A DNA stretch of 64,000 nt from an uncultured Flavobacteriales bacterium (GTDB lineage: Bacteria; Bacteroidota; Bacteroidia; Flavobacteriales_D; Crocinitomicaceae). Positions 18,415 to 29,115 of this stretch are shown in pieces. The position numbers were made by a program, and so were the translations under genes. The DNA lies in NCBI GenBank assembly GCA_903935095.1, contig CAIZQH010000021.1:186001-250000 (forward strand). The letters are read 5' to 3'. Each line of letters starts with the position of its first letter. The stretch's first letter is position 1. The notes beneath the pieces were generated by a model. That model saw only the letters and a program-made list of their open reading frames with translations. It was not told the origin of the DNA and did no database searches.

Positions 18415-20733
18415 TTATTTTTTTTTAAATGAGCGTTTTTTAGCTGGTTTTGCCGCGTCCGTTTTAGAAATCTCTATGCATTCTTCCAAACTTAACTTTT
18501 CTGCTTCCGTTCCTTTCGGTAGTTTAAAATTGTCTTTCCCGATTTTCAAATATGGGCCATAACGCCCGTTGAGCAATTGAACATCTGGATTTTCATCGAA
18601 ACTTTTAATCAAACGGTTTGCTTCAACTTGAAGTTTTTCAAGGTAGATTTCTAGTGATCGTTCGTAAGTAATAGTCATCGGATCTTCTCCTTTCGGAATC
18701 GAGGCGAAAATCTTCCCAACTTGAACATATGGACCGAAGCGTCCGTTGTTCACTTTCATATCTTGTTCTTCGTATTGTCCGACCACTCTTGGTAATTGGA
18801 ACAATTTTAATGCGTCCTCCAAGGAAATATTTCCAATGGATTGATTCGGTTGTAAGGATGCAAAAAGGGCTTTTTCACCATCTACTTTTTCATCACCAAC
18901 TTGCACCATTGGTCCAAATTTACCAATGCGCACAATGATTTTTCTTCCTGTTTCTGGATGAACACCCAATTCCCGCTCTCCTGTTGCACGTTCACTGTGT
19001 TCAAGTGTATTTTCCACAACGGTGTGAAACGGTTTGTAAAAGTTCTCCATCATGTCCGTCCATTCCAATCTTCCTTGAGCAATTTCATCGAATTCCGCCT
19101 CTACTTTCGCTGTAAATTGGTAATCCATGATTTGATCGAAATGTTCTTTCAGGTAATCCGTTACCACGATGCCGATATCCGTAGGGAAAAGTTTATTTCG
19201 ATCTTTCCCTGTCGTTTCAGACTTCTCTTCTTTCGAAATTTCTCCCTTCGCCAGGCTAAGTAGACAGTAGTTTCTGATTTCTCCTTCGCGTTCTTGTTTC
19301 TCCACATAGGTGCGCTTTTGAATAGTAGAAATAGTTGGTGCGTAGGTAGATGGACGTCCAATTCCTAACTCTTCTAATTTTTTCACCAAAGAAGCTTCTA
19401 CGTAGCGAGAAGGTGGACGAGTAAATCGTTCAACGGCAGTACAAATGGATAAATCTAAAGACTCGTTCACGGCTACTTTCGGCAATAATCCTTCCGATTC
19501 TTCGTCTTGGTCATCATCAATACTTGACTCCATATAAACTTTCAAGAATCCATCGAAAACTATGACTTCACCTTTTGCTGTAAAGTAATCACTCGTTGGT
19601 AGTCCACCAATTTTAACGGTGGTACGTTCAAGTTTGGCATGTGCCATTTGACTGGCAATAGATCTTTTCCAAATCAATTCGTATAGTCTCGTTTCGTCAC
19701 GCTCGGAATCAATGCTTGTTTTTCCAAAATCAGTTGGACGAATCGCTTCATGCGCTTCTTGTGCACCAGAGCTTTTCGTCGTGTATTTTGTCGGTTTGGA
19801 ATAATCTTTCCCGTAAAATTCTTCGATGGCTGCTTTCGCTCCGTTCACAGCTGTTTCGGAAAGATTCACGGAGTCCGTTCTCATGTAGGTGATGTGTCCA
19901 GATTCGTACAAGCGCTGAGCAACACTCATCGTTTTAGTAACTGAAAATCCTAGTTTTAAACTGGCTTCCTGCTGCAATGTAGATGTAGTAAAAGGTGCGG
20001 AAGGGGATTTAGCACTCGGTTTTTGTTGCACATCTTCTACGAAAAAGGATGTTTTCTTACACAATTCTAAAAATTCTTGCGCTTCTTTTTCTTGGTTCAA
20101 ATGACGGTTCAATTCTGCTTTTAACACACCATTGTTCGCTCCGAAATTTCCATTTACACGAAAGAATGGGTTGATGTTGAATGCTTCGATTTCTCTTTCT
20201 CGATCAACGATTAGTCGAACAGCAACGGATTGTACGCGACCTGCAGATAAACTTGGACGAACTTTTTTCCAAAGTACTGGAGAAAGCTCAAATCCAACTA
20301 TGCGATCCAAAACGCGACGTGCTTGTTGTGCATCCACTAATTCCTTATTGATTTTACGAGGATGTTCAATGGCTTTTAATACCGCTGTTTTTGTAATTTC
20401 ATTGAAGGTAATTCGGTGCGTATCTTTTTTCGCTAAGTCTAATGTTTCAAATAAATGCCATGAAATAGCCTCTCCTTCGCGGTCTTCATCGGTCGCTAGC
20501 CATACAATCTCCGCTGCTTTTGCTAACTTTTTTAGTTCAGCTACCACTTGTTTCTTGTCGGCACTGACTTCATAAAGCGGATTAAAATGGTTGTCTATTT
20601 CAATAGCTAAACCCTTCTTTGTCAGGTCTCTTACGTGACCAAAACTTGACTTCACAATGAAGTCTTTACCGAGATATGATTCAATGGTCTTTGCCTTTGC
20701 AGGGGACTCAACGATAACGAGATTTTTAGCCAT
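18415..20733 (-). CDS. topA: DNA topoisomerase I
   Basis: TopA relaxes negative supercoils by single-strand passage. The ORF begins at 20775, but the family start is MAKNLVIVESPAKAKTI, at the ATG at 20733 (772 residues). The Toprim domain is at the N-terminus with DEDREGEA, the active-site Tyr is in ITYMRTDSVNLS near residue 300, and the FTTSTLQQEA motif precedes it. The C-terminus carries short glycine-rich repeats (GRFGPYVQVG, NGRYGPYLKIG) and a basic tail rather than E. coli-type zinc ribbons. Divergent from miaB. Confidence 0.96.
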   Translation of the reverse strand: MAKNLVIVESPAKAKTIESYLGKDFIVKSSFGHVRDLTKKGLAIEIDNHFNPLYEVSADKKQVVAELKKLAKAAEIVWLATDEDREGEAISWHLFETLDLAKKDTHRITFNEITKTAVLKAIEHPRKINKELVDAQQARRVLDRIVGFELSPVLWKKVRPSLSAGRVQSVAVRLIVDREREIEAFNINPFFRVNGNFGANNGVLKAELNRHLNQEKEAQEFLELCKKTSFFVEDVQQKPSAKSPSAPFTTSTLQQEASLKLGFSVTKTMSVAQRLYESGHITYMRTDSVNLSETAVNGAKAAIEEFYGKDYSKPTKYTTKSSGAQEAHEAIRPTDFGKTSIDSERDETRLYELIWKRSIASQMAHAKLERTTVKIGGLPTSDYFTAKGEVIVFDGFLKVYMESSIDDDQDEESEGLLPKVAVNESLDLSICTAVERFTRPPSRYVEASLVKKLEELGIGRPSTYAPTISTIQKRTYVEKQEREGEIRNYCLLSLAKGEISKEEKSETTGKDRNKLFPTDIGIVVTDYLKEHFDQIMDYQFTAKVEAEFDEIAQGRLEWTDMMENFYKPFHTVVENTLEHSERATGERELGVHPETGRKIIVRIGKFGPMVQVGDEKVDGEKALFASLQPNQSIGNISLEDALKLFQLPRVVGQYEEQDMKVNNGRFGPYVQVGKIFASIPKGEDPMTITYERSLEIYLEKLQVEANRLIKSFDENPDVQLLNGRYGPYLKIGKDNFKLPKGTEAEKLSLEECIEISKTDAAKPAKKRSFKKK

Positions 20734-20750
20734 AAGGAGAATTTTGGTGA

Positions 20751-20758
20751 CAAATGTA
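20751..20758 (-). promoter_or_regulatory. -7 element of topA
   Basis: TACATTTG on the minus strand fits TAnnTTTG and ends 17 nt before the topA ATG. It supports the start at 20733, since the ORF-track start at 20775 lies upstream of it. Confidence 0.5.
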
Positions 20759-20880
20759 TATGGAAAACTCGGCAAAACACACGTTGTTTACCGCAAATTT
20801 TTTCTTTACTTTTCCTTTAACCTATGGTTAAGAAAAATTTACGTAGAAAAAAAACGTATCAAAGGAATTTAGTATGTCAA

Positions 20881-20912
20881 TTTGTCATGCGGTTTAATTT
20901 GTCGTAAATTTG
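20881..20912 (+). promoter_or_regulatory. Bacteroidota-type promoter of miaB
   Basis: TTTG at 20881-20884, then 20 nt, then TAAATTTG at 20905-20912: both elements match the Bacteroidota consensus. The box ends 22 nt before the miaB ATG. It probably drives the downstream operon toward secG. Confidence 0.8.
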
Positions 20913-20934
20913 CATTCCTATTAATGAAGAACAA

Positions 20935-22368
20935 ATGGAATTTGAAAATAAAGTGATGGACGAATCGATTCAAGGATCAGCTATCGAATTACAAAATCAA
21001 GGTGGAGAAGGAAAGAGAAAACTGTACCTAGAAAGTTATGGTTGTCAAATGAATTTTTCTGATAGTGAGGTTGTTGCATCGATCTTAGCTCAAGATGGAT
21101 ATGAAACAACCCGCAACATGGACGAAGCAGATGTGATTTTATTGAATACATGCTCCATTCGCGAAAATGCGGAACAACGTGTGCGCAATCGCTTGACTGA
21201 ATTTAAAATCAAAAAAGAAAATAATCCTGAACTTGTGGTTGGAATCCTCGGTTGCATGGCCGAGCGATTAAAGAAAAACTTACTGGAAGAGGAAAAATTA
21301 GTAGACCTCGTAGCTGGACCCGATGCATACCGCGATTTACCGAATTTAATTGAAGAAGTGGGAACTGGACAGAAAGCGGTGAACGTATTATTATCTCGAG
21401 ATGAAACATACGCGGACATTTCTCCTGTTCGATTGGATCAAGGTGGAATCGCTGCTTTTGTCACCATTATGCGTGGTTGCGACAACATGTGTTCTTTCTG
21501 TGTGGTGCCTTTTACACGTGGTAGGGAACGCTCCCGTGATCCATATACGATTGTAGAGGAATGTAAAGATCTGTACGCTCGTGGATACCGAGAAGTAACC
21601 TTACTTGGACAAAATGTGGATTCGTATCGTTGGAACATAAGCTCCAAAGGCGAAGTGAAAAATTCACAAGAACCAACTACGAACTTTGCACAATTGATGG
21701 AAATGGTAGCCTTGGTATCTCCTGACCTGCGTGTCCGCTTTAGCACCTCGCATCCAAAAGATATGACGGACGATGTCCTTGAAATCATGGCGAAATACGA
21801 AAATATTTGTCCCTACATTCACTTGCCCGTGCAATCTGGAAATACAGATGTACTTTACCGAATGAACCGCGGATACTCACGAGAATGGTACATGGAACGC
21901 ATTGAATCCATCAAACGCATGATCCCGAATTGTGCCATTTCAACCGATGTCATTACAGGATTCTGTGGTGAAACGGAAGCAGAACATCGAGAAACATTGT
22001 CCTTAATGGATCTAGTGGAATATGACTTTGCCTACATGTTTAAATATTCGGAACGTCCTAAAACCTTAGCTGAAAGAAGATTTGAAGACGATATTCCAGA
22101 AGATGTGAAAGGACGTCGTTTGAATGAAATTATTGAAAAACAATTAGCTCATTCCTTAAAATCTAATCAAAAACAAATCGGAACCATTCAGAAGGTGCTC
22201 ATCGAAGGATTTTCTAAGCGTTCAGAAGAACATTTGTGTGGAAGAACAGGAAGAAATTCAATGGTTGTTTTTCCAAAAGGAACGTATCAAAAAGCTCAAT
22301 ACGTCATGGTTAGAATCGACAGTTGTACCTCGGCAACGCTCATGGGAGAAGTCGTTTCAGCATGCTAA
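20935..22368 (+). CDS. miaB: tRNA-2-methylthio-N6-dimethylallyladenosine synthase
   Basis: MiaB is a radical-SAM methylthiotransferase that converts i6A37 to ms2i6A37 in tRNAs. The 477-residue protein has the N-terminal UPF0004 domain with its three cluster Cys ([34 protein letters not shown]), the radical-SAM CxxxCxxC in [21 protein letters not shown], and a C-terminal TRAM domain. CVVPFTRG marks MiaB rather than RimO or MtaB. It heads a run of same-strand genes; the next gene begins 11 nt later. Confidence 0.96.
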   Translation: MEFENKVMDESIQGSAIELQNQGGEGKRKLYLESYGCQMNFSDSEVVASILAQDGYETTRNMDEADVILLNTCSIRENAEQRVRNRLTEFKIKKENNPELVVGILGCMAERLKKNLLEEEKLVDLVAGPDAYRDLPNLIEEVGTGQKAVNVLLSRDETYADISPVRLDQGGIAAFVTIMRGCDNMCSFCVVPFTRGRERSRDPYTIVEECKDLYARGYREVTLLGQNVDSYRWNISSKGEVKNSQEPTTNFAQLMEMVALVSPDLRVRFSTSHPKDMTDDVLEIMAKYENICPYIHLPVQSGNTDVLYRMNRGYSREWYMERIESIKRMIPNCAISTDVITGFCGETEAEHRETLSLMDLVEYDFAYMFKYSERPKTLAERRFEDDIPEDVKGRRLNEIIEKQLAHSLKSNQKQIGTIQKVLIEGFSKRSEEHLCGRTGRNSMVVFPKGTYQKAQYVMVRIDSCTSATLMGEVVSAC

Positions 22369-22379
22369 ATTAAGATAAG

Positions 22380-23624
22380 ATGAATATTCAACAAGTTAAA
22401 CAGCGCTTTGGTATCATTGGGAATTCTCCGATGTTGAACCGTGCTTTAGAAGTGGCAATGCAAGTTGCTCCTACGGACATTTCCGTGCTTGTTACGGGAG
22501 AAAGTGGAACGGGAAAAGAAATTATTCCTCAAGTCATACACCAATTAAGTTCACGCAAACATGGGGAGTACATCGCTGTGAATTGTGGTGCGATTCCCGA
22601 GGGCACTATTGACTCAGAATTGTTTGGACACGAAAAAGGATCGTTTACAGGAGCTAGTGGAAGCCGACAAGGATATTTCGAGGTAGCGAATGGAGGAACG
22701 ATTTTCTTAGATGAAGTTGCGGAATTACCCATGCAAACTCAAGTTCGTTTGTTACGCGTTTTGGAAACAGGAGAATTTATCCGTGTAGGTTCTTCAAAAG
22801 TGATTAAAACCAATGTGCGCGTAGTAGCTGCTACCAATGAAAACATGCAGCAAGCCATACATTCCGGAAAGTTTCGCGAGGATTTGTTTTATCGTTTGAG
22901 TACCGTTCCCATTCAATTACCGGCATTGAAAAATAGGCAAGAGGACGTGCATTTGTTGTTTCGCAAATTCGCCAATGACTTTGCTGAAAAGTACCGAATG
23001 CCCGCAATAAAATTATCCGACGATGCAGTTATCCTTCTTCAAAATTATCCTTGGCCTGGAAATATTCGACAATTGAAAAATTTAGTGGAACAATTATCTG
23101 TGATTGAAACAGCACGTGATATTGATGAGCTTATGCTCGCTTCCTACCTTCAACCAATTTCGGAAAAGTCGAGTTTTTTAGTCAAAAACGATCAAACCCA
23201 AGAATCCATTTCCGAACGAGAGTTGATGTATAAGTTTCTTTTCGATATGAAAAAAGACTTAACTGAATTAAAAAAATTGGTTTTGGAGGTCATTAATAAT
23301 GGTCAATCAGTTAACCTCAATCAAGATCAGACAGCATTGGTCAATCGAATTTATCAAGATGTCTATGAAGATGCTCCCGTTGCCACAAGAATGCTTCCTG
23401 CAGGCTCTACGAATGAAACGCATGCAAATTATCCAATTATTCCAGAAACATTTGAAATACACGAAGAAATTGAAGAATCCTTATCTTTGGAAGATCGTGA
23501 AAAGGAATTGATTCATAAAGCCTTAGAAAAGCACCGTGGTAAACGCAAGTATGCCGCTCTTGAATTAGGTATTTCTGAACGAACACTTTATCGAAAAATA
23601 AAAGAATACCAACTTGGAGAATAA
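22380..23624 (+). CDS. sigma-54-type AAA+ transcriptional activator without receiver domain
   Basis: The 414-residue protein starts almost directly with the sigma-54 activator AAA+ domain: Walker [10 protein letters not shown] at about residue 40, Walker [12 protein letters not shown], and the arginine finger region [14 protein letters not shown]. The sigma-54 contact loop reads GSFTGA, a variant of GAFTGA. The C-terminus ends in a Fis-type HTH ([20 protein letters not shown]). There is no N-terminal receiver or PAS domain, so regulation must be by another route such as level or partner binding. Its place between miaB and lptE is, from memory, conserved in flavobacteria. Target genes are unknown. 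Confidence 0.9.
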   Translation: MNIQQVKQRFGIIGNSPMLNRALEVAMQVAPTDISVLVTGESGTGKEIIPQVIHQLSSRKHGEYIAVNCGAIPEGTIDSELFGHEKGSFTGASGSRQGYFEVANGGTIFLDEVAELPMQTQVRLLRVLETGEFIRVGSSKVIKTNVRVVAATNENMQQAIHSGKFREDLFYRLSTVPIQLPALKNRQEDVHLLFRKFANDFAEKYRMPAIKLSDDAVILLQNYPWPGNIRQLKNLVEQLSVIETARDIDELMLASYLQPISEKSSFLVKNDQTQESISERELMYKFLFDMKKDLTELKKLVLEVINNGQSVNLNQDQTALVNRIYQDVYEDAPVATRMLPAGSTNETHANYPIIPETFEIHEEIEESLSLEDREKELIHKALEKHRGKRKYAALELGISERTLYRKIKEYQLGE

Positions 23625-24134
23625 ATGAAATATGTTCTATTCATTTTAGTGGCAATTGGATTAAGCGCTTGTTGGCCGAGTAGTTTTTCCTTCAGAGATA
23701 CAGGTGGGATGCCTGAGGAATGGAAAACCTTTACCCTTAAAACCTTAACACTTGAAGCGGCAACTTGTCCCTTGAGCTTTTCAGCGGTATTGACAGAGAA
23801 ATTGAAGGATGGTGTCCAAAATAACACACCTCTCTTATTAAACACAACCTTTGGAAAAGGGGAAGTGAACATGGAGGGAAAAATCACACAATATTCGGTG
23901 ACGCCTTTAGCGGTGCAAGGAAATAATAATGCTTCTCAAAACCGCTTAACGATGACACTAGTGATGACCATCAATATCACGAAGCCCAAAGAAGAACAAT
24001 GGACCATGACGAGTTCACGTTTCGCAGATTTTAGTTCGGGTACCAATCTTTCTGAAATTGAAACTAAATTATTCGAAGATATTTCCGCCCAAATGGTGCA
24101 GGACCTCATTAACAAACTTCTAAGCAATTGGTGA
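23625..24134 (+). CDS. lptE: LPS assembly lipoprotein LptE-like
   Basis: LptE plugs the LptD barrel that inserts LPS in the outer membrane. The 169-residue protein has a lipoprotein signal with lipobox LSAC, then the family pattern of a short SFRDTG start, a KTLTLEAA strand and a central LLNTTFGKGEVNMEGKITQYSVTP segment. The Bacteroidota version is divergent from E. coli LptE, so the assignment rests on these patterns and on the locus. It begins immediately after the activator gene stop. Confidence 0.8.
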   Translation: MKYVLFILVAIGLSACWPSSFSFRDTGGMPEEWKTFTLKTLTLEAATCPLSFSAVLTEKLKDGVQNNTPLLLNTTFGKGEVNMEGKITQYSVTPLAVQGNNNASQNRLTMTLVMTINITKPKEEQWTMTSSRFADFSSGTNLSEIETKLFEDISAQMVQDLINKLLSNW

Positions 24135-25117
24135 TGTTAAGCAGCGAATCGATTCATCAACAAATGCGGAACATGTCTAGCTGTTCGACACGTCAATTAA
24201 GCGAGTTGAAGGAGCTCATGGATTTATATCCATATGCTTCAAGTTTGGTCACCTTGTATCTCAAGTCCTTGGCAAATGACCAAGATTTGCGTTTGAGTTC
24301 CCAATTAGAAAAATACGCGTTTCAAATTCCAAATCGCACATTACTTTATGATTTATTGGTGACACAAACGACCGCAACAACGCAGGAGATTCATTCACGC
24401 GAAGCCTTAAATCAAGAAGTGCTTGTTGAAGAAGAAGCGAATGCAACTGAAACGCCGATTATTCAAATGACGTTAGATTCTGTGTCGAATGTTATTGCTC
24501 CAAGTTTCACTGAAGAAATAGCGGAATTAGAGACCTTGATTGCTCCAGTAGCTTCCGTCGAGATTCGGGAAGAAGGGGATGAGGAAAGTCCGTTAAATAT
24601 ACCACATCAGCCTGTTGAAACAAGGGAATTGGATGAGGTGGACACCATGATTCAATCAGCGGTTATATCCTCTTCCTATTTACAATTGGCGTATCCGGGA
24701 GCAGCAGAGCAAGTAGCAGCGGAAGAAGAATTAAGGTCTATTGAAGAGGAAGCTGTCATTACTTCTCAGTCTTCGGAAAACGTGAAATCTGTTGAACCAA
24801 AGTCCTTTACTGATTGGTTGAAAATGGGTGAGATTTTGAATGGCAGTGTGGAGGATCCTCTTCCAGAAGAGAAAAAGCCAAGTTTCTATCATTTCGAAAA
24901 ACCAAAGAAAGAATTCTTTTCCCCAGCAAAGAAAGCAAAGGAAAGTGTGGATGAAAATAAGATGCCCGTGAGTGAAACCTTAGCACAAGTATTTGCTTTG
25001 CAAGGAAATATTAATAAGGCAATTCACGTTTATGAGCAATTAATTTTGATTTTTCCAGAAAAAAAGAGTTTCTTTGCAACCCAAATTAGAAATTTAAAGA
25101 GAAAACTTAATTCTTAA
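24134..25117 (+). CDS. conserved flavobacterial protein with TPR-like C-terminus
   Basis: The ORF track gives a TTG at 24128, but the ATG at 24134 overlaps the lptE stop as TGATG, a typical coupled start, giving 327 residues. The N-terminal part is helical (CSTRQLSELKELMDLYPYASS). The middle is long, acidic and low-complexity. The last 50 residues (MPVSETLAQVFALQGNINKAIHVYEQLI) look like a TPR hairpin. There is no signal peptide, so it is probably cytoplasmic. Its function is not known to me. Confidence 0.8.
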   Translation: MLSSESIHQQMRNMSSCSTRQLSELKELMDLYPYASSLVTLYLKSLANDQDLRLSSQLEKYAFQIPNRTLLYDLLVTQTTATTQEIHSREALNQEVLVEEEANATETPIIQMTLDSVSNVIAPSFTEEIAELETLIAPVASVEIREEGDEESPLNIPHQPVETRELDEVDTMIQSAVISSSYLQLAYPGAAEQVAAEEELRSIEEEAVITSQSSENVKSVEPKSFTDWLKMGEILNGSVEDPLPEEKKPSFYHFEKPKKEFFSPAKKAKESVDENKMPVSETLAQVFALQGNINKAIHVYEQLILIFPEKKSFFATQIRNLKRKLNS

Positions 25118-25119
25118 TC

Positions 25120-25431
25120 ATGGATTTATTATTGTCTATCATTATCATCGCAGCAAGCATCTTGCTGATTTTAGTTGTTTACGTTCAGAATCCTAAAGGT
25201 GGAGGCTTGAGTTCAGATTTTGGATCTCCTTCTCAATTGGGTGGTGTTCAAAAAACAAATGAGTTAATCGACAAAATGACTTGGGGATTGGCAGCAACGA
25301 TTGTTGTAGTGAGTTTAGTCATTACTATTCGTCAACCGAAAGCAGCTAAGCCAGTTGCTCCTCAACAAACTCAACAAGGACAAGGACAAGGACAAGGACA
25401 GGGTCAAGCACCCGCTCAAGGAAATAAATAA
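25120..25431 (+). CDS. secG: preprotein translocase subunit SecG
   Basis: SecG is the small accessory membrane subunit of SecYEG. The 103-residue protein has two hydrophobic segments (residues about 1-22 and 50-68) flanking the family motif QNPKGGGLSSDFGSPSQLGG. The C-terminal tail is a Gln/Gly repeat (QGQGQGQGQ) encoded by a hexanucleotide repeat. It is 2 nt after the TPR-like gene and precedes a terminator, so it probably ends the miaB operon. Confidence 0.95.
   Translation: MDLLLSIIIIAASILLILVVYVQNPKGGGLSSDFGSPSQLGGVQKTNELIDKMTWGLAATIVVVSLVITIRQPKAAKPVAPQQTQQGQGQGQGQGQAPAQGNK
25375..25398 (+). repeat. CAAGGA hexanucleotide repeat in secG
   Basis: Four exact tandem CAAGGA units followed by a degenerate CAGGGT unit encode the Gln-Gly tail. 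Slippage would change the tail length by two residues without breaking the frame. Confidence 0.9.
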
Positions 25432-25450
25432 GCTTCGGTTCCGACCGCAT

Positions 25451-25486
25451 AAATGTCAGTATGTCACGCATGCTGACATTTTTTTT
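25451..25486 (+). terminator. intrinsic terminator after secG
   Basis: AAATGTCAGTATG and CATGCTGACATTT pair over 13 positions with one G-U pair around a TCACG loop, followed by an uninterrupted T tract. It separates secG from groES. Confidence 0.9.
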
Positions 25487-25506
25487 GTCCAAAAGCGAAA
25501 AAATGT

Positions 25507-25523
25507 CCACTTTAACTTAGTGG
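25507..25523. promoter_or_regulatory. short inverted repeat upstream of groES
   Basis: CCACT-N7-AGTGG lies about 40 bp before the groES ATG. It is not CIRCE in sequence or spacing. It could be part of a heat-shock control region; evidence is only the symmetry and position. Confidence 0.3.
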
Positions 25524-25564
25524 CATAATATTGGTAAAATCTTCATCAAATTAAACTAAAAATA

Positions 25565-25840
25565 ATGTCAGTAAATTTTAAACCTTTGGCAGACAGAGTT
25601 CTAGTAGAACCTGCGCCAGCAGAGCAAAAAACAGCAAGTGGAATCATCATTCCAGACACAGCAAAAGAAAAACCATTGCGTGGTATTGTTGTAGCAGCTG
25701 GATCCGGAAAAAAAGATGAGCCAATGTCCGTAAACGTGGGCGATTCAATTTTGTACGGTCAGTATGCTGGAACAGAAATTAAAATTGATGGAAAGAACTT
25801 CCTCATCATGAGAGAGTCTGATATTTATGGAATTTTTTAA
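25565..25840 (+). CDS. groES: co-chaperonin GroES
   Basis: GroES caps the GroEL ring. The 91-residue protein has the N-terminal strand [20 protein letters not shown], which leads into the mobile-loop region, and the C-terminal [26 protein letters not shown]. It is 23 nt upstream of groEL, and the two form a separate unit because a terminator precedes groES. Confidence 0.97.
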   Translation: MSVNFKPLADRVLVEPAPAEQKTASGIIIPDTAKEKPLRGIVVAAGSGKKDEPMSVNVGDSILYGQYAGTEIKIDGKNFLIMRESDIYGIF

Positions 25841-25857
25841 TTAAACATTCAAATTAA

Positions 25858-27501
<1,644 letters not shown>

Positions 27502-27509
27502 GATTTATA

Positions 27510-27528
27510 AGAGCCCTCGGGCTCTTTC
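27510..27528 (+). terminator. first terminator after groEL
   Basis: AGAGCC-CTCG-GGCTCT followed by TTT lies 9 nt after the groEL stop. The T tract is short, so it may act with the stronger hairpin 50 nt downstream. Confidence 0.65.
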
Positions 27529-27578
27529 CCGTTTCCTTCTTCCCGATTCATTCGGATAGTTGGAGACGACTCTATATG

Positions 27579-27603
27579 GCCGCTCGCAAGAGCGGCTTTT
27601 TTT
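27579..27603 (+). terminator. second, strong terminator after groEL
   Basis: GCCGCTC-GCAA-GAGCGGC followed by seven T: a seven-base GC-rich stem with a GNRA tetraloop. It lies inside the N-terminal extension of the ORF-track entry at 27576 and shows that the extension is not real. Confidence 0.93.
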
Positions 27604-27653
27604 ATGCCTACAATTTGAAGCTTGTTGCTTATCTTTACCCTTCAATCATAGGT

Positions 27654-28364
27654 ATGTGTTACGCGAATTCATCGACTTCAGTCAACATTGATTTAGCTAA
27701 GCGTTATAACAAGGTGGTCCCAGAACATATAACAGAGATACCTACTTTTTATGCTTCGGGTTTTGATCACCCCAACTGGCGTATAGTTACGAATGATCTG
27801 CAAATCCAACGGATGAATTGGGGGCTAGTGCCCTTTTGGTTTAAAGGAGAAAATCGCTTGGATGTATCCAATAAAACACTCAATGCCCGTATCGAAACGT
27901 TGGAGGAACGTAGCTCGTTCAGGCATTTATGGAACCGTCAACATTGCCTGGTTCCTTCCACTGGATTTTTTGACTGGCAACACCAAGGAAAGAATCGAAT
28001 TCCATACATAATTCGTTGCAAAGAACAAGAACTCTTTTCGCTTGCAGGAATGTACGATACTTGGATGAATCCACAAACGCAAGCACTGGAGCATACCTTT
28101 ACGATCGTGACCTGCGAGGCAAACGAATTGATGGCAGAAATTCACAACGTGAAAAAACGTATGCCTTTGATCTTAATACCTGAATTAGAAAGCGATTGGT
28201 TGAGTGGCAGCTTTCAATGGGACCTTTCCAAACGCATTTCTTCCGATAAACTCGAGGCACATACCATCAATAAACGATTAATCCTCTCTCCTCAAGCAAA
28301 TAGTGCGGAAATACACAAAGAATTTATGGATGATAGTCAACGCCAAACAAATCTATTTGACTAA
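27654..28364 (+). CDS. SRAP domain protein (HMCES/YedK family)
   Basis: SRAP proteins form a covalent thiazolidine link to abasic sites in single-stranded DNA through Cys2. The start must therefore be the ATG at 27654, giving MCYANSS with Cys next to Met; the track's upstream start crosses a terminator. The 236-residue protein has further SRAP motifs: NKTLNARIETL (active-site Asn), HCLVPSTGFFDW, and EIHNVKKRMPLIL (active-site His). Where the family normally has Glu in GxYEW, this one has Asp (GFFDW). Likely role: protecting abasic sites at replication forks. Confidence 0.85.
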   Translation: MCYANSSTSVNIDLAKRYNKVVPEHITEIPTFYASGFDHPNWRIVTNDLQIQRMNWGLVPFWFKGENRLDVSNKTLNARIETLEERSSFRHLWNRQHCLVPSTGFFDWQHQGKNRIPYIIRCKEQELFSLAGMYDTWMNPQTQALEHTFTIVTCEANELMAEIHNVKKRMPLILIPELESDWLSGSFQWDLSKRISSDKLEAHTINKRLILSPQANSAEIHKEFMDDSQRQTNLFD

Positions 28365-28394
28365 TTTTGGCATTACATTTGATCTCCACCGCAC

Positions 28395-29069
28395 GTGAAA
28401 AAAATTACACTCCTTTTCGTCTTGTTTTTAGCTCTCGTTTCGTGCATTGAAATCTCGGATGACTTAACCATGCACAACGATGGTTCAGGTACACTTCGTT
28501 ACAAAGTAAATTTGTCCGCAAGTAAGGTAAAAGTGAATTCCATTCTTGCCTTAGATAGCCTTGATGGAAAAAAAGTACCAAGCCTTCAAGAAATTAGCGC
28601 AAAGGTGGGTGAGTTTGCGAAAATACTCGATGCACAACCTGGAATTTCAAATGTCTTGATCGAAGAAAACTACACAGACTTTATCTTGAAATTTTCCTGT
28701 GATTTCACGAGCATTATGTCCCTTCAAGCTGGATTAGCCAATGCGATTGAAGCAGTTTCAAAAGATAAACTAGGTCCTGAAGCGGATGAAATTTGGATAA
28801 CTTGGGACGGCAACAAATTAAAACGTTCCATTCCCGCTTTTGCTCGCGCCAAAGTAAAAGGATACAAATCGAATGACATCGAATTATTGAAGCAAGGAAC
28901 ATATACCACCATTACGCGTTTTGATCGTCCGATTGAACGCTGCGAAAATGCACTTGGAACATTGAGTAAAAATAAGCAAGCGGTGATGATCAAAGCCAGC
29001 GCTTTTAGCATCAAAGAAAACCAAGATTTACTCGAAAATACAATCTATTTAATCTCGACGAAAAACTAA
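28395..29069 (+). CDS. small lipoprotein of unknown function
   Basis: The 224-residue protein starts at a GTG (GTGAAAAAAATTAC) and has a clear lipoprotein signal (MKKITLLFVLFLALVSC, lipobox LVSC). The mature part begins IEISDDLTMHNDGSGTLRY, an alternating beta pattern, and contains no Cys pairs or catalytic motif I recognise. Possible -7 elements (TAATTTTG, TACATTTG) lie 14-30 nt upstream. It precedes two further unknown exported genes, and the three may work together. Function unknown. Confidence 0.8.
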   Translation: MKKITLLFVLFLALVSCIEISDDLTMHNDGSGTLRYKVNLSASKVKVNSILALDSLDGKKVPSLQEISAKVGEFAKILDAQPGISNVLIEENYTDFILKFSCDFTSIMSLQAGLANAIEAVSKDKLGPEADEIWITWDGNKLKRSIPAFARAKVKGYKSNDIELLKQGTYTTITRFDRPIERCENALGTLSKNKQAVMIKASAFSIKENQDLLENTIYLISTKN

Positions 29070-29115
29070 CGAGATTATGATTAAATTCGCTTCATATTTC
29101 ATTTGAAAATTGCCT

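Noticed and set aside
25507-25523. CIRCE element before groES
   Set aside because: The inverted repeat is CCACT-N7-AGTGG; CIRCE is TTAGCACTC-N9-GAGTGCTAA. Sequence and spacing do not match.
25520-25535. Sigma-54 promoter (TGGCAT...TTGG) before groES
   Set aside because: The spacing between the GG and TTG parts is one base too short, and the -12 GC is missing; sigma-54 promoters are strict in spacing.
27576-27653. N-terminal extension of the SRAP ORF
   Set aside because: It crosses a strong terminator hairpin, and SRAP chemistry requires Cys at position 2, which only the start at 27654 provides.
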